This document shows, piece by piece, positions 23,789-31,964 of a stretch of DNA of 64,000 nt. Numbering within the stretch: position 1 is the stretch's first letter; every line of letters begins with the position of its first letter. Location of the stretch: positions 54,882 through 118,881 of the forward strand of contig DLGF01000024.1 of assembly GCA_002482545.1 (NCBI GenBank), in the 5' to 3' direction. The translations under genes and the position numbers were made by a program. Below the pieces are notes generated by a model. The model did not search any database and was not told where the DNA came from. It was given only the letters and a program-made list of their open reading frames with translations. This stretch comes from Sporomusaceae bacterium UBA7701. GTDB lineage: Bacteria > Bacillota > Negativicutes > Sporomusales > UBA7701.

Positions 23789-25327
23789 TTATTTGGCGAA
23801 ATCGACTGCACGGGTTTCGCGAATAACCGTCACCTTGATTTGACCGGGATATTCCAGCTCATTCTCGATCTTCTTGACAATGTCGCGGACAAGGCGAACT
23901 GCCGACAGATCGTCGATCTTATCCGGTTTGACGATGATGCGGACTTCCCGTCCAGCTTGAATCGCAAAGGATTTTTCGACTCCCTCGAAAGAGTCGGCGA
24001 TTTCTTCCAATCGTGTGAGTCGCTTGAGGTAACTTTCCAGTGTTTCTCTGCGGGCACCGGGCCGAGCGGCGGATACGGCGTCGGCGGCTGCCACCAGTAC
24101 GGCCTGGATGGTTTTGGGATCTTCATCGCCGTGGTGGGCGCCGATGGCGTTGACAACCTCGGCGGATTCACGATATTTCTTGGCGAGGTCAGCGCCGATG
24201 GTCACATGCGGCCCTTCCACTTCGTGATCGACCGCCTTGCCGATGTCGTGGAGGAGGCCGGCCCGCTTGGCGAGCATCGTGTCCACACCCAGTTCAGCGG
24301 CCATGACTCCGGCTAGATGAGCTACTTCGATCGAATGCTTAAGTACATTTTGACCGTAGCTGGTACGATACTTGAGACGGCCAAGCAGTTTGATGATTTC
24401 GGGATGCAGGCCGTGAACGCCTGTCTCGAAGGTAGCCTGCTCGCCGGCTTCTTTGATCTTTTGCTCCACTTCTTTTTGGGCTTTCTCCACCATTTCCTCG
24501 ATGCGGGCTGGGTGGATGCGGCCGTCGGAAATGAGCTTTTCCAGGGCGATTCTCGCCACTTCCCGGCGAACCGGGTCGAAGCCGGACAAAATGACGGCTT
24601 CCGGTGTGTCGTCAATGATCAGATCAATGCCGGTAAGGGTTTCCAGCGTCCGGATGTTGCGTCCTTCGCGGCCGATGATGCGGCCCTTCATTTCGTCGTT
24701 GGGCAACGCCACCACCGACACCGTTGTCTCGGCAACATGGTCCGCCGCACATCGCTGAATCGCCAGCGATATGATTTCACGCGCCCGCTTATCGGCCTCT
24801 TCCTTGGCTTGCTGCTCCAGTTCCTTGATTAACATGGCGGTTTCGTGTTTGATTTCTTCCTGCACATTGGCCAGGAGCAAGTTGCGGGCTTCGTCTGAAG
24901 AAAGTCCGGAAAGCCGTTCGAGTTCCGTCAGTTGCTTGGCATAGAGCTCATGGATTTTTTCCTGGCTTTTATCAAGATCGGCTTCTTTGCGGCTGAGAAT
25001 TTCTTCCTTTTTCTCCAGCGAGTCGATTTTGCGGTCCAGGTTTTCCTCTTTTTGCATCAGACGGCGTTCCAGCCGCTGCAGCTCTGAGCGACGCTCCTTG
25101 ATTTCACGGTCCAGTTCGATCCGGAGCTTATGAATCTCCTCTTTGGCTTCGACCAAGGCCTCTTTCTTCTTGGATTCGCCTGATTTCTGCGCATCCTCAA
25201 GAATCCTCCTGGCCGCTTCTTCCGCCGTGGCTACTTTGGATTCGGCGATATTCTTCCGCACGAAATAGCCGCCGGCGATGCCGACGAGACCCACGATGAC
25301 CGCGGTTAAAATTAGTTCTAGAACGAT
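23789..25327 (-). CDS. rny: ribonuclease Y
   Basis: A membrane-anchored endonuclease that begins mRNA decay. After an N-terminal membrane segment comes a long coiled coil (about residues 30-190), a KH domain with Gly-Arg-Ile-Ile-Gly-Arg-Glu-Gly-Arg-Asn-Ile, and an HD domain with His-Asp-Ile-Gly-Lys-Ala. The start is a problem: GTG 25294 leaves only about 11 hydrophobic residues and lies 41 bases from the AAAGGAGGTG site. Reading on upstream adds Glu-Leu-Ile-Leu-Thr-Ala-Val-Ile, which completes the helix, but no ATG, GTG or TTG is present before the stop. ATC at 25327 lies eight bases after the site and gives the family length (512). Confidence 0.93.
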   Translation of the reverse strand: MVLELILTAVIVGLVGIAGGYFVRKNIAESKVATAEEAARRILEDAQKSGESKKKEALVEAKEEIHKLRIELDREIKERRSELQRLERRLMQKEENLDRKIDSLEKKEEILSRKEADLDKSQEKIHELYAKQLTELERLSGLSSDEARNLLLANVQEEIKHETAMLIKELEQQAKEEADKRAREIISLAIQRCAADHVAETTVSVVALPNDEMKGRIIGREGRNIRTLETLTGIDLIIDDTPEAVILSGFDPVRREVARIALEKLISDGRIHPARIEEMVEKAQKEVEQKIKEAGEQATFETGVHGLHPEIIKLLGRLKYRTSYGQNVLKHSIEVAHLAGVMAAELGVDTMLAKRAGLLHDIGKAVDHEVEGPHVTIGADLAKKYRESAEVVNAIGAHHGDEDPKTIQAVLVAAADAVSAARPGARRETLESYLKRLTRLEEIADSFEGVEKSFAIQAGREVRIIVKPDKIDDLSAVRLVRDIVKKIENELEYPGQIKVTVIRETRAVDFAK

Positions 25328-25361
25328 ATGTTACACCTCCTTTGTCCTGCATAATAGGGTA

Positions 25362-25383
25362 AAGCCGAGTATTCACTCGGCTT
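25362..25383 (-). promoter_or_regulatory. stem-loop in the rny leader
   Basis: A 9-bp stem (aagccgagt with actcggctt) with a short T run lies between the rny promoter and its ribosome site. It could be a weak terminator/attenuator or a 5' stabilising hairpin. Confidence 0.55.
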
Positions 25384-25451
25384 CAAACTGTTACCACCGA
25401 TTGCTCTCTCTGCATTGCATAACTATCATAATAACACGATTGGCCAATTTA

Positions 25452-25480
25452 ATTGTAAATGTTTTTCAAAGTAGTGTCAA
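25452..25480 (-). promoter_or_regulatory. sigma-A promoter of rny
   Basis: TTGACA (25475-25480) and TACAAT (25452-25457) on the minus strand are separated by exactly 17 bases. It lies between recX and rny, so rny has its own promoter. Confidence 0.88.
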
Positions 25481-25513
25481 GTTGACAAAACATGAATGTG
25501 CACATCCCAGATA

Positions 25514-25978
25514 CTAAAAGTTTTCATAATGGCATAGTTCCGCAAGGATTTTGCGGACGGTTTCGCCGCCAAAGCCGCGGCCGCCCAAAAAACGCGCCAC
25601 TTTAGCCGCATCGGCGGCGGTTATTGTCTTGAACTTCCGTTTGACAAGCGCTTGAGCGCGGGCATAGTCGCTCCCGCGGTCGTATTCCGCCAGAGCTTCG
25701 GCAACGATCCTTCCCGGGATTCCCCTCCGCTTGAGCCGTTCGGCCACCCCGTGGACGCCATACTGAGCGCCGGCGGCGAATTTTTCGAGGAGACGGCGGC
25801 AAAGCGCAGTATCATCCAGATAGCCGCGCTCCTGCAAACGGGCGACAGCCGCATCGACGTCCGCCGCCGGATAGTTTTTCGCCATGAGTTTCAAGCGGAG
25901 CTCCTTTTCGCTATAGTCCCGAACCGCCAGCATTTTCACGGCCGCCGGAAGACAGTTGCTATTCGGCGTCGGGAGCAT
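25514..25978 (-). CDS. recX: recombination regulator RecX
   Basis: About 154 residues, built of three-helix repeats. Typical RecX patterns are seen: Leu-Arg-Leu-Lys-Leu-Met-Ala-Lys-Asn-Tyr, Leu-Gln-Glu-Arg-Gly-Tyr-Leu-Asp-Asp near residue 50, and Leu-Lys-Arg-Arg-Gly-Ile-Pro. RecX binds RecA filaments and limits or modulates strand exchange. The start is uncertain; ATG 25978 overlaps the last codons of recA by 20 bases, and ATG 25933 is possible. No clear ribosome site precedes either, so coupling to recA translation is likely. Confidence 0.85.
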   Translation of the reverse strand: MLPTPNSNCLPAAVKMLAVRDYSEKELRLKLMAKNYPAADVDAAVARLQERGYLDDTALCRRLLEKFAAGAQYGVHGVAERLKRRGIPGRIVAEALAEYDRGSDYARAQALVKRKFKTITAADAAKVARFLGGRGFGGETVRKILAELCHYENF

Positions 25979-26999
25979 CTTCAACTGTAGCGCTGCTGCT
26001 GGCAATCTTTACGACTCCCGCCAGCAACGTCTCCCTGATTTTTCCCTCGATCTCACCGGCGATAACCGGATTCTCCTTGAAGAATTCCTTGACATTCTCC
26101 CGGCCCTGTCCGAGACGGTGTTCGCCGTAGGAATACCAGGCTCCGCTCTTGGTGATGATCTCCATCTCGGTGCCCATATCGACAATACTGCCTTCACGGG
26201 AGATGCCTTCGCCGTACATGATGTCAAAATCGGCCTGCTTAAAGGGAGGAGCCACCTTGTTCTTGACCACCTTGACCTTGGTGCGGGTGCCGACCACATC
26301 GTTGCCTTGCTTGATGCTTTCGCTTTTCCGGACTTCCAGCCGGACGGAAGAGTAGAATTTGAGCGCCCGTCCGCCGGTGGTGGTTTCCGGATTTCCGAAC
26401 ATGACCCCTACCTTTTCCCGGATCTGGTTGATGAAGATCGCCGAGGTGCGGGATTTGCTGATAATGCCGGTCAGTTTCCGCATAGCCTGGGACATGAGGC
26501 GGGCCTGAAGGCCGACATGGGAGTCGCCCATTTCGCCTTCGATCTCGGCCTTGGGAACGAGGGCGGCGACGGAGTCGACGACAACAACGTCAATCGCTCC
26601 GCTGCGGACGAGGGCGTCGGCAATCTCCAGCGCCTGCTCGCCGTAGTCGGGCTGGGAGATGAGCAAATTGTCGATATCCACGCCGAGCTTTCGGGCATAG
26701 ACGGGGTCAAGGGCGTGTTCGGCGTCGATAAACGCCGCGATGCCTCCCGCCTTCTGCGCCTCGGCGATAATATGCAGCGCGACGGTGGTCTTGCCTGATG
26801 ACTCGGGGCCGTATATCTCGATAACCCTGCCTCTGGGAATGCCGCCAACGCCGAGAGCGATATCCAGGGCCAGCGCACCGGTGGGGATAACTTCGACGTT
26901 CATTTTGGCCGCAGCCTCACCCATCTTCATGATCGAGCCCTTGCCGAAATCCTTCTCGATCTGGCGCATGGCGTTTTCCAGTGCTTTCAGTTTATCCAT
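25959..26999 (-). CDS. recA: recombinase RecA
   Basis: A 346-residue recombinase that forms filaments on single-stranded DNA, drives strand exchange and triggers LexA self-cleavage. Walker A is Gly-Pro-Glu-Ser-Ser-Gly-Lys-Thr-Thr near residue 66; Walker B is Val-Val-Val-Val-Asp-Ser; the signature Ala-Leu-Lys-Phe-Tyr-Ser-Ser-Val-Arg-Leu follows. The C-terminal domain ends in an acidic tail. ATG 26999 has GGGGGAGG upstream. The promoter and a perfect LexA box are at 27029-27058, so it is SOS-controlled. recX overlaps its end. Confidence 0.99.
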   Translation of the reverse strand: MDKLKALENAMRQIEKDFGKGSIMKMGEAAAKMNVEVIPTGALALDIALGVGGIPRGRVIEIYGPESSGKTTVALHIIAEAQKAGGIAAFIDAEHALDPVYARKLGVDIDNLLISQPDYGEQALEIADALVRSGAIDVVVVDSVAALVPKAEIEGEMGDSHVGLQARLMSQAMRKLTGIISKSRTSAIFINQIREKVGVMFGNPETTTGGRALKFYSSVRLEVRKSESIKQGNDVVGTRTKVKVVKNKVAPPFKQADFDIMYGEGISREGSIVDMGTEMEIITKSGAWYSYGEHRLGQGRENVKEFFKENPVIAGEIEGKIRETLLAGVVKIASSSATVEDAPDAE

Positions 27000-27028
27000 G
27001 GTTGTCCTCCCCCATTCATTCTAGCCTC

Positions 27029-27058
27029 ATTTTACCAAACACGCGTTCGGTTTGTCAA
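27029..27058 (-). promoter_or_regulatory. recA promoter
   Basis: TTGACA (27053-27058) and TAAAAT (27029-27034) on the minus strand with an 18-base spacer; the spacer contains the LexA box. Confidence 0.85.
27036..27049 (-). promoter_or_regulatory. LexA (SOS) box
   Basis: CGAACGCGTGTTTG on the minus strand matches every position of the Gram-positive LexA consensus CGAACRNRYGTTYG. It lies between the -35 and -10 boxes, so LexA binding would block RNA polymerase. Confidence 0.93.
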
Positions 27059-27142
27059 TAAAAAAATCTCTGCCAGCAGGAATTATTTGGAATTAATAGA
27101 ATAATTAAAATAGTCAATTACTTTTTAAGGAGGTACCCGGCT

Positions 27143-27355
27143 TTGAAGGAAAAAATCCATCCCCAGTATCACGAAGCTACTGTCACCTGCGCGTGCGGCA
27201 GCAGTTTCGTGACCGGCTCGACGAAGAAAACACTGAAGGTGGATGTGTGTTCGAAGTGCCACCCCTTTTTTACCGGGGTGCAAAAAGTGGTGGATACCAC
27301 CGGACGGTTGGAGCGGTTCAACCGGAAATACGGCTTGGACAAATTGGAGGGCTGA
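27143..27355 (+). CDS. rpmE: ribosomal protein L31 (zinc form)
   Basis: A 70-residue large-subunit protein. Cys-Ala-Cys near residue 16 and Cys-Ser-Lys-Cys-His near 36 mark the zinc-binding C+ form of L31. TTG 27143 is the start, with AAGGAGG nine bases upstream. It is one of few host genes on the plus strand and is transcribed away from recA. The terminator hairpin begins inside its last codons. No non-zinc paralogue is seen in the window. Confidence 0.97.
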   Translation: MKEKIHPQYHEATVTCACGSSFVTGSTKKTLKVDVCSKCHPFFTGVQKVVDTTGRLERFNRKYGLDKLEG

Positions 27356-27366
27356 CAGCCCTCTTT
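27346..27366 (+). terminator. terminator of rpmE
   Basis: Stem gagggct/agccctc around gac with a short T run. The first arm overlaps the rpmE stop codon. This hairpin plus following bases is repeated at 27574-27601. Confidence 0.8.
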
Positions 27367-27373
27367 GTTATTA

Positions 27374-27573
27374 AAGGCAACCCAAGGCCGCGCAAAAGTT
27401 CCAGTTGCGGGTTCTTTCAATATGTATGCCTATTGTGCGGACCGCCCCCGGAAAAGAGCACTAGCCGGAAGATGTTTATTATAAGCGTAGGTAAGCGGCA
27501 GCGTCGGAGCGTTAATAAGCATTAAGCAATTGGCTCGTACGCAAGAGCACGGCCTTTTCTCGTCATATCTCTG
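27374..27573. repeat. inserted intergenic segment between duplicated terminators (degenerate repeat copy)
   Basis: 200 bases with no convincing gene. It lies between two almost identical 28-base copies of the rpmE terminator (27346-27373 and 27574-27601, one mismatch). Its right part (cgtacgcaag ... ggccttttctcg) resembles the right part of the dyad repeats at 41.5 and 50.6 kb, so it may be a decayed member of that family. Confidence 0.5.
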
Positions 27574-27601
27574 GGAGGGCTGACAGCCCTCTTGGTTATT
27601 A
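27574..27601. repeat. second copy of the rpmE terminator
   Basis: 27 of 28 bases match 27346-27373. The two flank the 27374-27573 insert like a long target-site duplication. Confidence 0.85.
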
Positions 27602-27607
27602 CGGCGA

Positions 27608-27637
27608 AGCAGCCTGACGCATTTTCGTCAGGCTGCT
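27608..27637 (-). terminator. terminator of the DEAD-box helicase gene
   Basis: A perfect 12-bp stem (agcagcctgacg with cgtcaggctgct) lies a few bases after the helicase stop. The T run is poor. Confidence 0.7.
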
Positions 27638-27642
27638 TGTAG

Positions 27643-29220
27643 TTAACGGGCTTTGGCCGGCTCCACGTGGATTTTATAGCCTTTGAGACTGTTCTTATGC
27701 ATAACCGAGATCACCCGTTCGGCAACATCTTCCGGAACTTCCACGAAAGTAAATTTCTCGTAGATATTGATCACCCCGATGATGTTGCCGGGAATCCCGG
27801 CTTCGTCCGCAAAAGTCCGAACAATATCCTCCGGGCGGATCTTCTGGGTCCGGCCGATGTTGATGAACAGCCGCACCATCCCCGACTCGGCGCCGGTATT
27901 GCCGAAGGTCGGTTTTTCCTCCGCCTTTTCCTTGTAGCCCTCATGCATAAGCTTGAGCGCAGCGGCCGCAATGTCCAGCGCATCATATTCTCCCGCCAGG
28001 TCGGCGACGATGGGATGGTAATCGGCAAAACTGCTTTGCTCAATCGTCCTGGCCAGACGGCTTTTAATGACGTCGCGCTGACGCTCCAGAATGTCGGCGG
28101 ACGAGGGCAGTTGGCTGCGGATGATCCGGGATTTGATGAGTTTTTCGATGAGCTTGAGCTGGCGGTATTCGCGCGGCTGGATGAAGGTGATGGCGATGCC
28201 TTTCCTGCCGGCCCGGCCCGTTCTGCCGATCCGGTGAACGTAAGTCTCGGGGTCTTGGGGTATGTCGTAGTTGATTACATGGGTGACATTTTCGATATCC
28301 AGTCCCCGGGCGGCCACATCGGTGGCTACCAGAATTTCCAGGCTGCCGTCGCGGAATTTCTTCATCACCCGGTCGCGCTGGGCCTGGCTCAGGTCGCCGT
28401 GCAGCCCGTCGGCCATGTAGCCTCTGGCCTGGAGCGAGGCAACCAGTTCGTCGACGCCTTTTTTGGTCCGGCAAAAGATAATGACCTTATCATTGGTTTC
28501 CACGTCCAGAACGCGGCAAAGGCCTTCCAGCTTGTCACGGGTTTCGTAATAGAATTGATCGGTCAGCGGCACGGTGACCTGTTCGCGGCTCACCGCGATT
28601 TCAACGGGGTCTTGCATGTATTTCGCCGCCAGGGCCCGGATGGGCTCCGGCATGGTGGCCGAAAAGAGCAGCGTCTGCCGGACGGTCGGAACGCTTTGCA
28701 AAATAGCCTCGATGTCGTCGATGAAGCCCATGTCCAGCATTTCGTCCGCCTCATCGAGAACGATGGTCTTGACGTCGCTCAGGCGGATGGTTTTGCGGCG
28801 GATGTGGTCCAGCAGGCGGCCGGGAGTGCCGATTACGACCTGAACGCCGAATTTCAGCGCCCGGATCTGCCGGTCGATCGCCTGCCCGCCATAGACCGGC
28901 AGCGTTTTGACGCGCTTGGATTTTCCGATCTTGGCCAGTTCCTCGGAGACCTGAACCGCAAGTTCACGGGTAGGCGTCAGGACCAGGGCCTGAATATTGC
29001 GGCTCTCCGGCATTTTCTCCATGATGGGGATGCCGAAGGCCGCCGTCTTGCCGGTGCCCGTCTGAGCTTGGCCGATAACGTCCCGTCCTTCAAGGACGAT
29101 GGGAATGGTCTTGGCCTGAATGGGGGACGGTTCTTCAAACCCCATTTCCGCTATGGCGGAAAGAACTTTTTTACTGAGGGCAAGGTTGCCAAAAAAACCG
29201 GGATCGTTGCTAGCTTTCAA
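27643..29220 (-). CDS. DEAD-box ATP-dependent RNA helicase
   Basis: A 525-residue RNA helicase of the CshA/DeaD group. The Q motif (Gly-Phe-Glu-Glu-Pro-Ser-Pro-Ile-Gln), motif I (Ala-Gln-Thr-Gly-Thr-Gly-Lys-Thr), motif II (Asp-Glu-Ala-Asp), motif III (Ser-Ala-Thr) and motif VI (His-Arg-Ile-Gly-Arg-Thr-Gly-Arg) are all present. The C-terminal 75 residues look like the DbpA-type RRM that binds structured RNA. TTG 29220 is the start, with AGGAGG seven bases before it. It probably works in ribosome assembly or mRNA decay together with RNase Y and PNPase encoded in this region. Confidence 0.96.
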   Translation of the reverse strand: MKASNDPGFFGNLALSKKVLSAIAEMGFEEPSPIQAKTIPIVLEGRDVIGQAQTGTGKTAAFGIPIMEKMPESRNIQALVLTPTRELAVQVSEELAKIGKSKRVKTLPVYGGQAIDRQIRALKFGVQVVIGTPGRLLDHIRRKTIRLSDVKTIVLDEADEMLDMGFIDDIEAILQSVPTVRQTLLFSATMPEPIRALAAKYMQDPVEIAVSREQVTVPLTDQFYYETRDKLEGLCRVLDVETNDKVIIFCRTKKGVDELVASLQARGYMADGLHGDLSQAQRDRVMKKFRDGSLEILVATDVAARGLDIENVTHVINYDIPQDPETYVHRIGRTGRAGRKGIAITFIQPREYRQLKLIEKLIKSRIIRSQLPSSADILERQRDVIKSRLARTIEQSSFADYHPIVADLAGEYDALDIAAAALKLMHEGYKEKAEEKPTFGNTGAESGMVRLFINIGRTQKIRPEDIVRTFADEAGIPGNIIGVINIYEKFTFVEVPEDVAERVISVMHKNSLKGYKIHVEPAKAR

Positions 29221-29232
29221 AGATGGTTCCTC

Positions 29233-30474
29233 CTATAAGGCAGTGATATAATGCCTGAGATGATTCAACACGGCGTTGGCCGTGCGGTGTTTGACGGCGG
29301 TGCGGGAGCCGGTGAAGGTGTGTTCATGGCCTACGGTGCCGGCGGGTCCGGCGATGGCGATGTAGACCAAGCCGACCGGCTTGCCGGGAACAGCGCCGCC
29401 CGGGCCGGCAATGCCGGTGACGCCTATGCCGACGACGGTTTTAAAGGCGCTGCGGATCCCGTTGGCCATGGCCACGGCGGTTTGTTCGCTGACGGCGCCA
29501 TGGGCTGCAAGCGTCTCGGCCGGAACCCCGGCGGCGGAAATCTTGATGTCATTACTGTAGCATACCACGCTGCCGGTCAGATATTCGGAGCTCCCGGGAA
29601 TATCGGTGATGCGGCTGCTGACCAGGCCGCCGGTGCAGGATTCGGCAAGGGCCAGGGTGAGTTTCCGGCGGGCCAGCATTTGCCCGACCGCCTGCTCGAT
29701 GGTTTCATCGTTTACCCCGAAAATGTAAGACCCGATCCTCTCCCGGATGGTTTTCTCAATACCGGCGATGCGCTGCTCCGCTTCGGCGGCACAGTCCGCC
29801 TTGGCCGTGAGGCGGACGTGAATTTCACCGCTCCGGGCCAGCAGGGCAATGGTTGGATTGGACTGGCCGAGGATGAGGTCTTTAATCTCATCCTCCAGGG
29901 AGGATTCGCCGAGGCCGATGGTGCGCAGCACCTTGGAAAGGATGATTCCCTGGCCGCCGAACCGGGTATGGAGGTAGGGTGCCACGCCGTCTTCGAACAT
30001 CCCCTCCATTTCAAAGGGCGGTCCGGGCAGATGGATGACGGTATTCTTTCCGGCTTCGACAATCACCCCGGGAGCGGTGCCCCGATCATTGTCCAAGACG
30101 ATGGCCCCCTCCGGCATCATGGCCTGGCGGATATTGCTATCCACCATGGGAATGTTGCGTTTGGCAAAATAGGCGGCGATCCGTTCTTGGCTCGGCTGGT
30201 GCAAAAACAGTTTTCGCCCGAGGAGTTCGGCGGTCACTTCCTTGGTGATGTCGCCGAGGGTTGGGCCAAGCCCGCCGGTGGTGACGACAATGTCGGCCCG
30301 GTCCAGGGCGGTCCGGAGGACCTGACCCATTCGCAGGCGATTGTCCCCCACCGTGGACTGAAACAGCACGTCAAAACCCAGGGAGTTAAGTTTTTGCGCC
30401 AAATAGGCGGCGTTGGTATTGGTGATCTGCCCCAGCAAAAGCTCGGTGCCGGTGCTGACGATCTCGACGATCAT
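29233..30474 (-). CDS. cinA: CinA-like competence/damage protein, nicotinamide-nucleotide amidase
   Basis: A 413-residue protein. The N-terminal molybdopterin-binding-like domain (Ser-Thr-Gly-Thr-Glu-Leu-Leu-Leu-Gly, Thr-Thr-Gly-Gly-Leu-Gly-Pro-Thr) is linked to a C-terminal amidase domain with Ala-Glu-Ser-Cys-Thr-Gly-Gly near residue 280 and Gly-Ile-Thr-Gly-Ile-Ala-Gly-Pro-Gly-Gly. The C-terminal domain recycles NMN to nicotinic acid mononucleotide; the N-terminal domain often has ADP-ribose pyrophosphatase activity. In many Firmicutes cinA lies next to recA; here the helicase and rpmE lie between them. Confidence 0.94.
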   Translation of the reverse strand: MIVEIVSTGTELLLGQITNTNAAYLAQKLNSLGFDVLFQSTVGDNRLRMGQVLRTALDRADIVVTTGGLGPTLGDITKEVTAELLGRKLFLHQPSQERIAAYFAKRNIPMVDSNIRQAMMPEGAIVLDNDRGTAPGVIVEAGKNTVIHLPGPPFEMEGMFEDGVAPYLHTRFGGQGIILSKVLRTIGLGESSLEDEIKDLILGQSNPTIALLARSGEIHVRLTAKADCAAEAEQRIAGIEKTIRERIGSYIFGVNDETIEQAVGQMLARRKLTLALAESCTGGLVSSRITDIPGSSEYLTGSVVCYSNDIKISAAGVPAETLAAHGAVSEQTAVAMANGIRSAFKTVVGIGVTGIAGPGGAVPGKPVGLVYIAIAGPAGTVGHEHTFTGSRTAVKHRTANAVLNHLRHYITAL

Positions 30475-30576
30475 GGTATTCCCTCCAAGACACGTTTGCG
30501 GTTTATTTTACCAAATTATCCTGCTTTAGGCAAGGCGGCGCGGCGCTTCCCGCGCAGGCTCTCCCCATTTAACAAG

Positions 30577-30606
30577 GGAATAGCATGCCGCGGCACGCTA
30601 TTCCCT
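30577..30606 (-). terminator. long hairpin after rimO
   Basis: Arms of 10 bases (agggaatagc with gctattccct) with a partly complementary inner part; a short T-rich run follows on the minus strand. It ends the rimO transcript before cinA. Confidence 0.75.
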
Positions 30607-30615
30607 GGCGCTGCA

Positions 30616-31947
30616 TTATATTTTTTCGGCCAGCAGGTCATAGGCGAAGCCTTGCAAGATGCGTACGGCAACGATATCTCCGGGTTCAACGCCTGCTGGA
30701 TTTTCAATATAGACCCGGCCGTCGACGTCGGGCGCTTCCCGGTAGGAACGGCCGATGGCCAGCTCTCCCTGATCGTTCTCGCCGAGGCCTTCCACCAGCA
30801 CTTCCAGAGATTGTCCTTCCAGACTGATATTCCGTTCTTCGGAAATTTTCGCCTGCAGGGCCATCAGGTTGTGGTACCGTTCCTGTTTTACCTCTTCGGG
30901 AATCTGATCGGCCAGGGAAGCGGCCACGGTGTCCTCCTCGCGGGAGTAAGTGAAAACGCCGACATGATCAAATTTCTGCTCGGCCACAAAAGCTTCCAGG
31001 GCGGCGAAATGTTCCGCCGTCTCGCCGGGAAACCCGACGATGAAGGTGGTGCGGATGGCGACGCCGGGGATGGCGGCCCGGATCTTCGCCAGCAGTCTGG
31101 CGACGTCCTGCTGGCTGTCGCGGCGGTTCATGGCCTTTAGGATATCATCATGGGCGTGCTGCAGGGGCAGATCGACATATTTGCAGATCTTGGGCTCCCG
31201 GGCCATCAGCTCAATCAGTTCGTCGGAGAACTGGCCGGGGTAACAGTACAGCAGCCGGATCCATATATCGCCGTCGAGCTTGACCAGTTCCCGCAACAGG
31301 TGGGTTAGGCGCGGCTGGCCATATAAATCCTGACCGTAGCTGGTCGTATCCTGAGCAATCAGGTTAATTTCCCGGGCGCCCCGTGCGATCAGGGTTTCGA
31401 CCTCAGCCACCACCGACTCGATCGGCCGGCTGCGGAACTTTCCCCGGACCTGCGGAATAACGCAGTAGGAGCAGCAGTTGCTGCACCCTTCGGCCACCTT
31501 TACGTAACTGCTGAAGGGAGGCGTGGTCAGAATTCGCGGCATCGTTTCGTCGTAGATGGTATCGGTGTCGCCGATGAGCAGCACGCGCTGGCCGGCCAGA
31601 ATGGACTGGATGGCTTCGTTGATCCGGTGCCAGGCGCCGGTGCCGATCACCGCGTCGACTTCGGGCAGTTCGTCCAAAAGCTCCTGCTGATAGCGCTGGC
31701 CAAGACAGCCGGCCACCACCAGCCCGCGGCATTTGCCGCCGGTTTTGTATTCGGCGCTCTGCAAGATGGTGGCGATGGATTCTTCTTTGGCTGTTTCAAT
31801 AAAACTGCAGGTATTGACAATCAGAATGTCGGCTTCCGCAGGATTGCCGGTAATGGCAACCCCGCCTTCGGCCAGCATTCCCAGCATGACCTCGGTGTCG
31901 ACCAGATTCTTGGCGCAGCCCAGGCTAATGAATCCCGCTTTCAGCAC
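30616..31947 (-). CDS. rimO: ribosomal protein S12 methylthiotransferase RimO
   Basis: A 443-residue radical-SAM enzyme that methylthiolates an aspartate of ribosomal protein S12. N-terminal cluster cysteines are in Leu-Gly-Cys-Ala-Lys-Asn, Asn-Thr-Cys-Ser-Phe and Gly-Cys-Leu-Gly-Gln; Cys-Ser-Asn-Cys-Cys-Ser-Tyr-Cys binds the SAM cluster; a TRAM domain ends it. It is a paralogue of MiaB at 14219-15562, and the Ala-Lys-Asn after the first Cys marks it as RimO. GTG 31947 is preferred, since GAGGAGG lies upstream and the 17 codons before it overlap the neighbour. Confidence 0.95.
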   Translation of the reverse strand: MLKAGFISLGCAKNLVDTEVMLGMLAEGGVAITGNPAEADILIVNTCSFIETAKEESIATILQSAEYKTGGKCRGLVVAGCLGQRYQQELLDELPEVDAVIGTGAWHRINEAIQSILAGQRVLLIGDTDTIYDETMPRILTTPPFSSYVKVAEGCSNCCSYCVIPQVRGKFRSRPIESVVAEVETLIARGAREINLIAQDTTSYGQDLYGQPRLTHLLRELVKLDGDIWIRLLYCYPGQFSDELIELMAREPKICKYVDLPLQHAHDDILKAMNRRDSQQDVARLLAKIRAAIPGVAIRTTFIVGFPGETAEHFAALEAFVAEQKFDHVGVFTYSREEDTVAASLADQIPEEVKQERYHNLMALQAKISEERNISLEGQSLEVLVEGLGENDQGELAIGRSYREAPDVDGRVYIENPAGVEPGDIVAVRILQGFAYDLLAEKI

Positions 31948-31964
31948 TCGGTTCGTTTCCTCCT

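Noticed and set aside
27193..27525. 110-codon plus-strand frame overlapping rpmE
   Set aside because: It is a shadow of rpmE in another frame and continues into the repeat insert without a start site.
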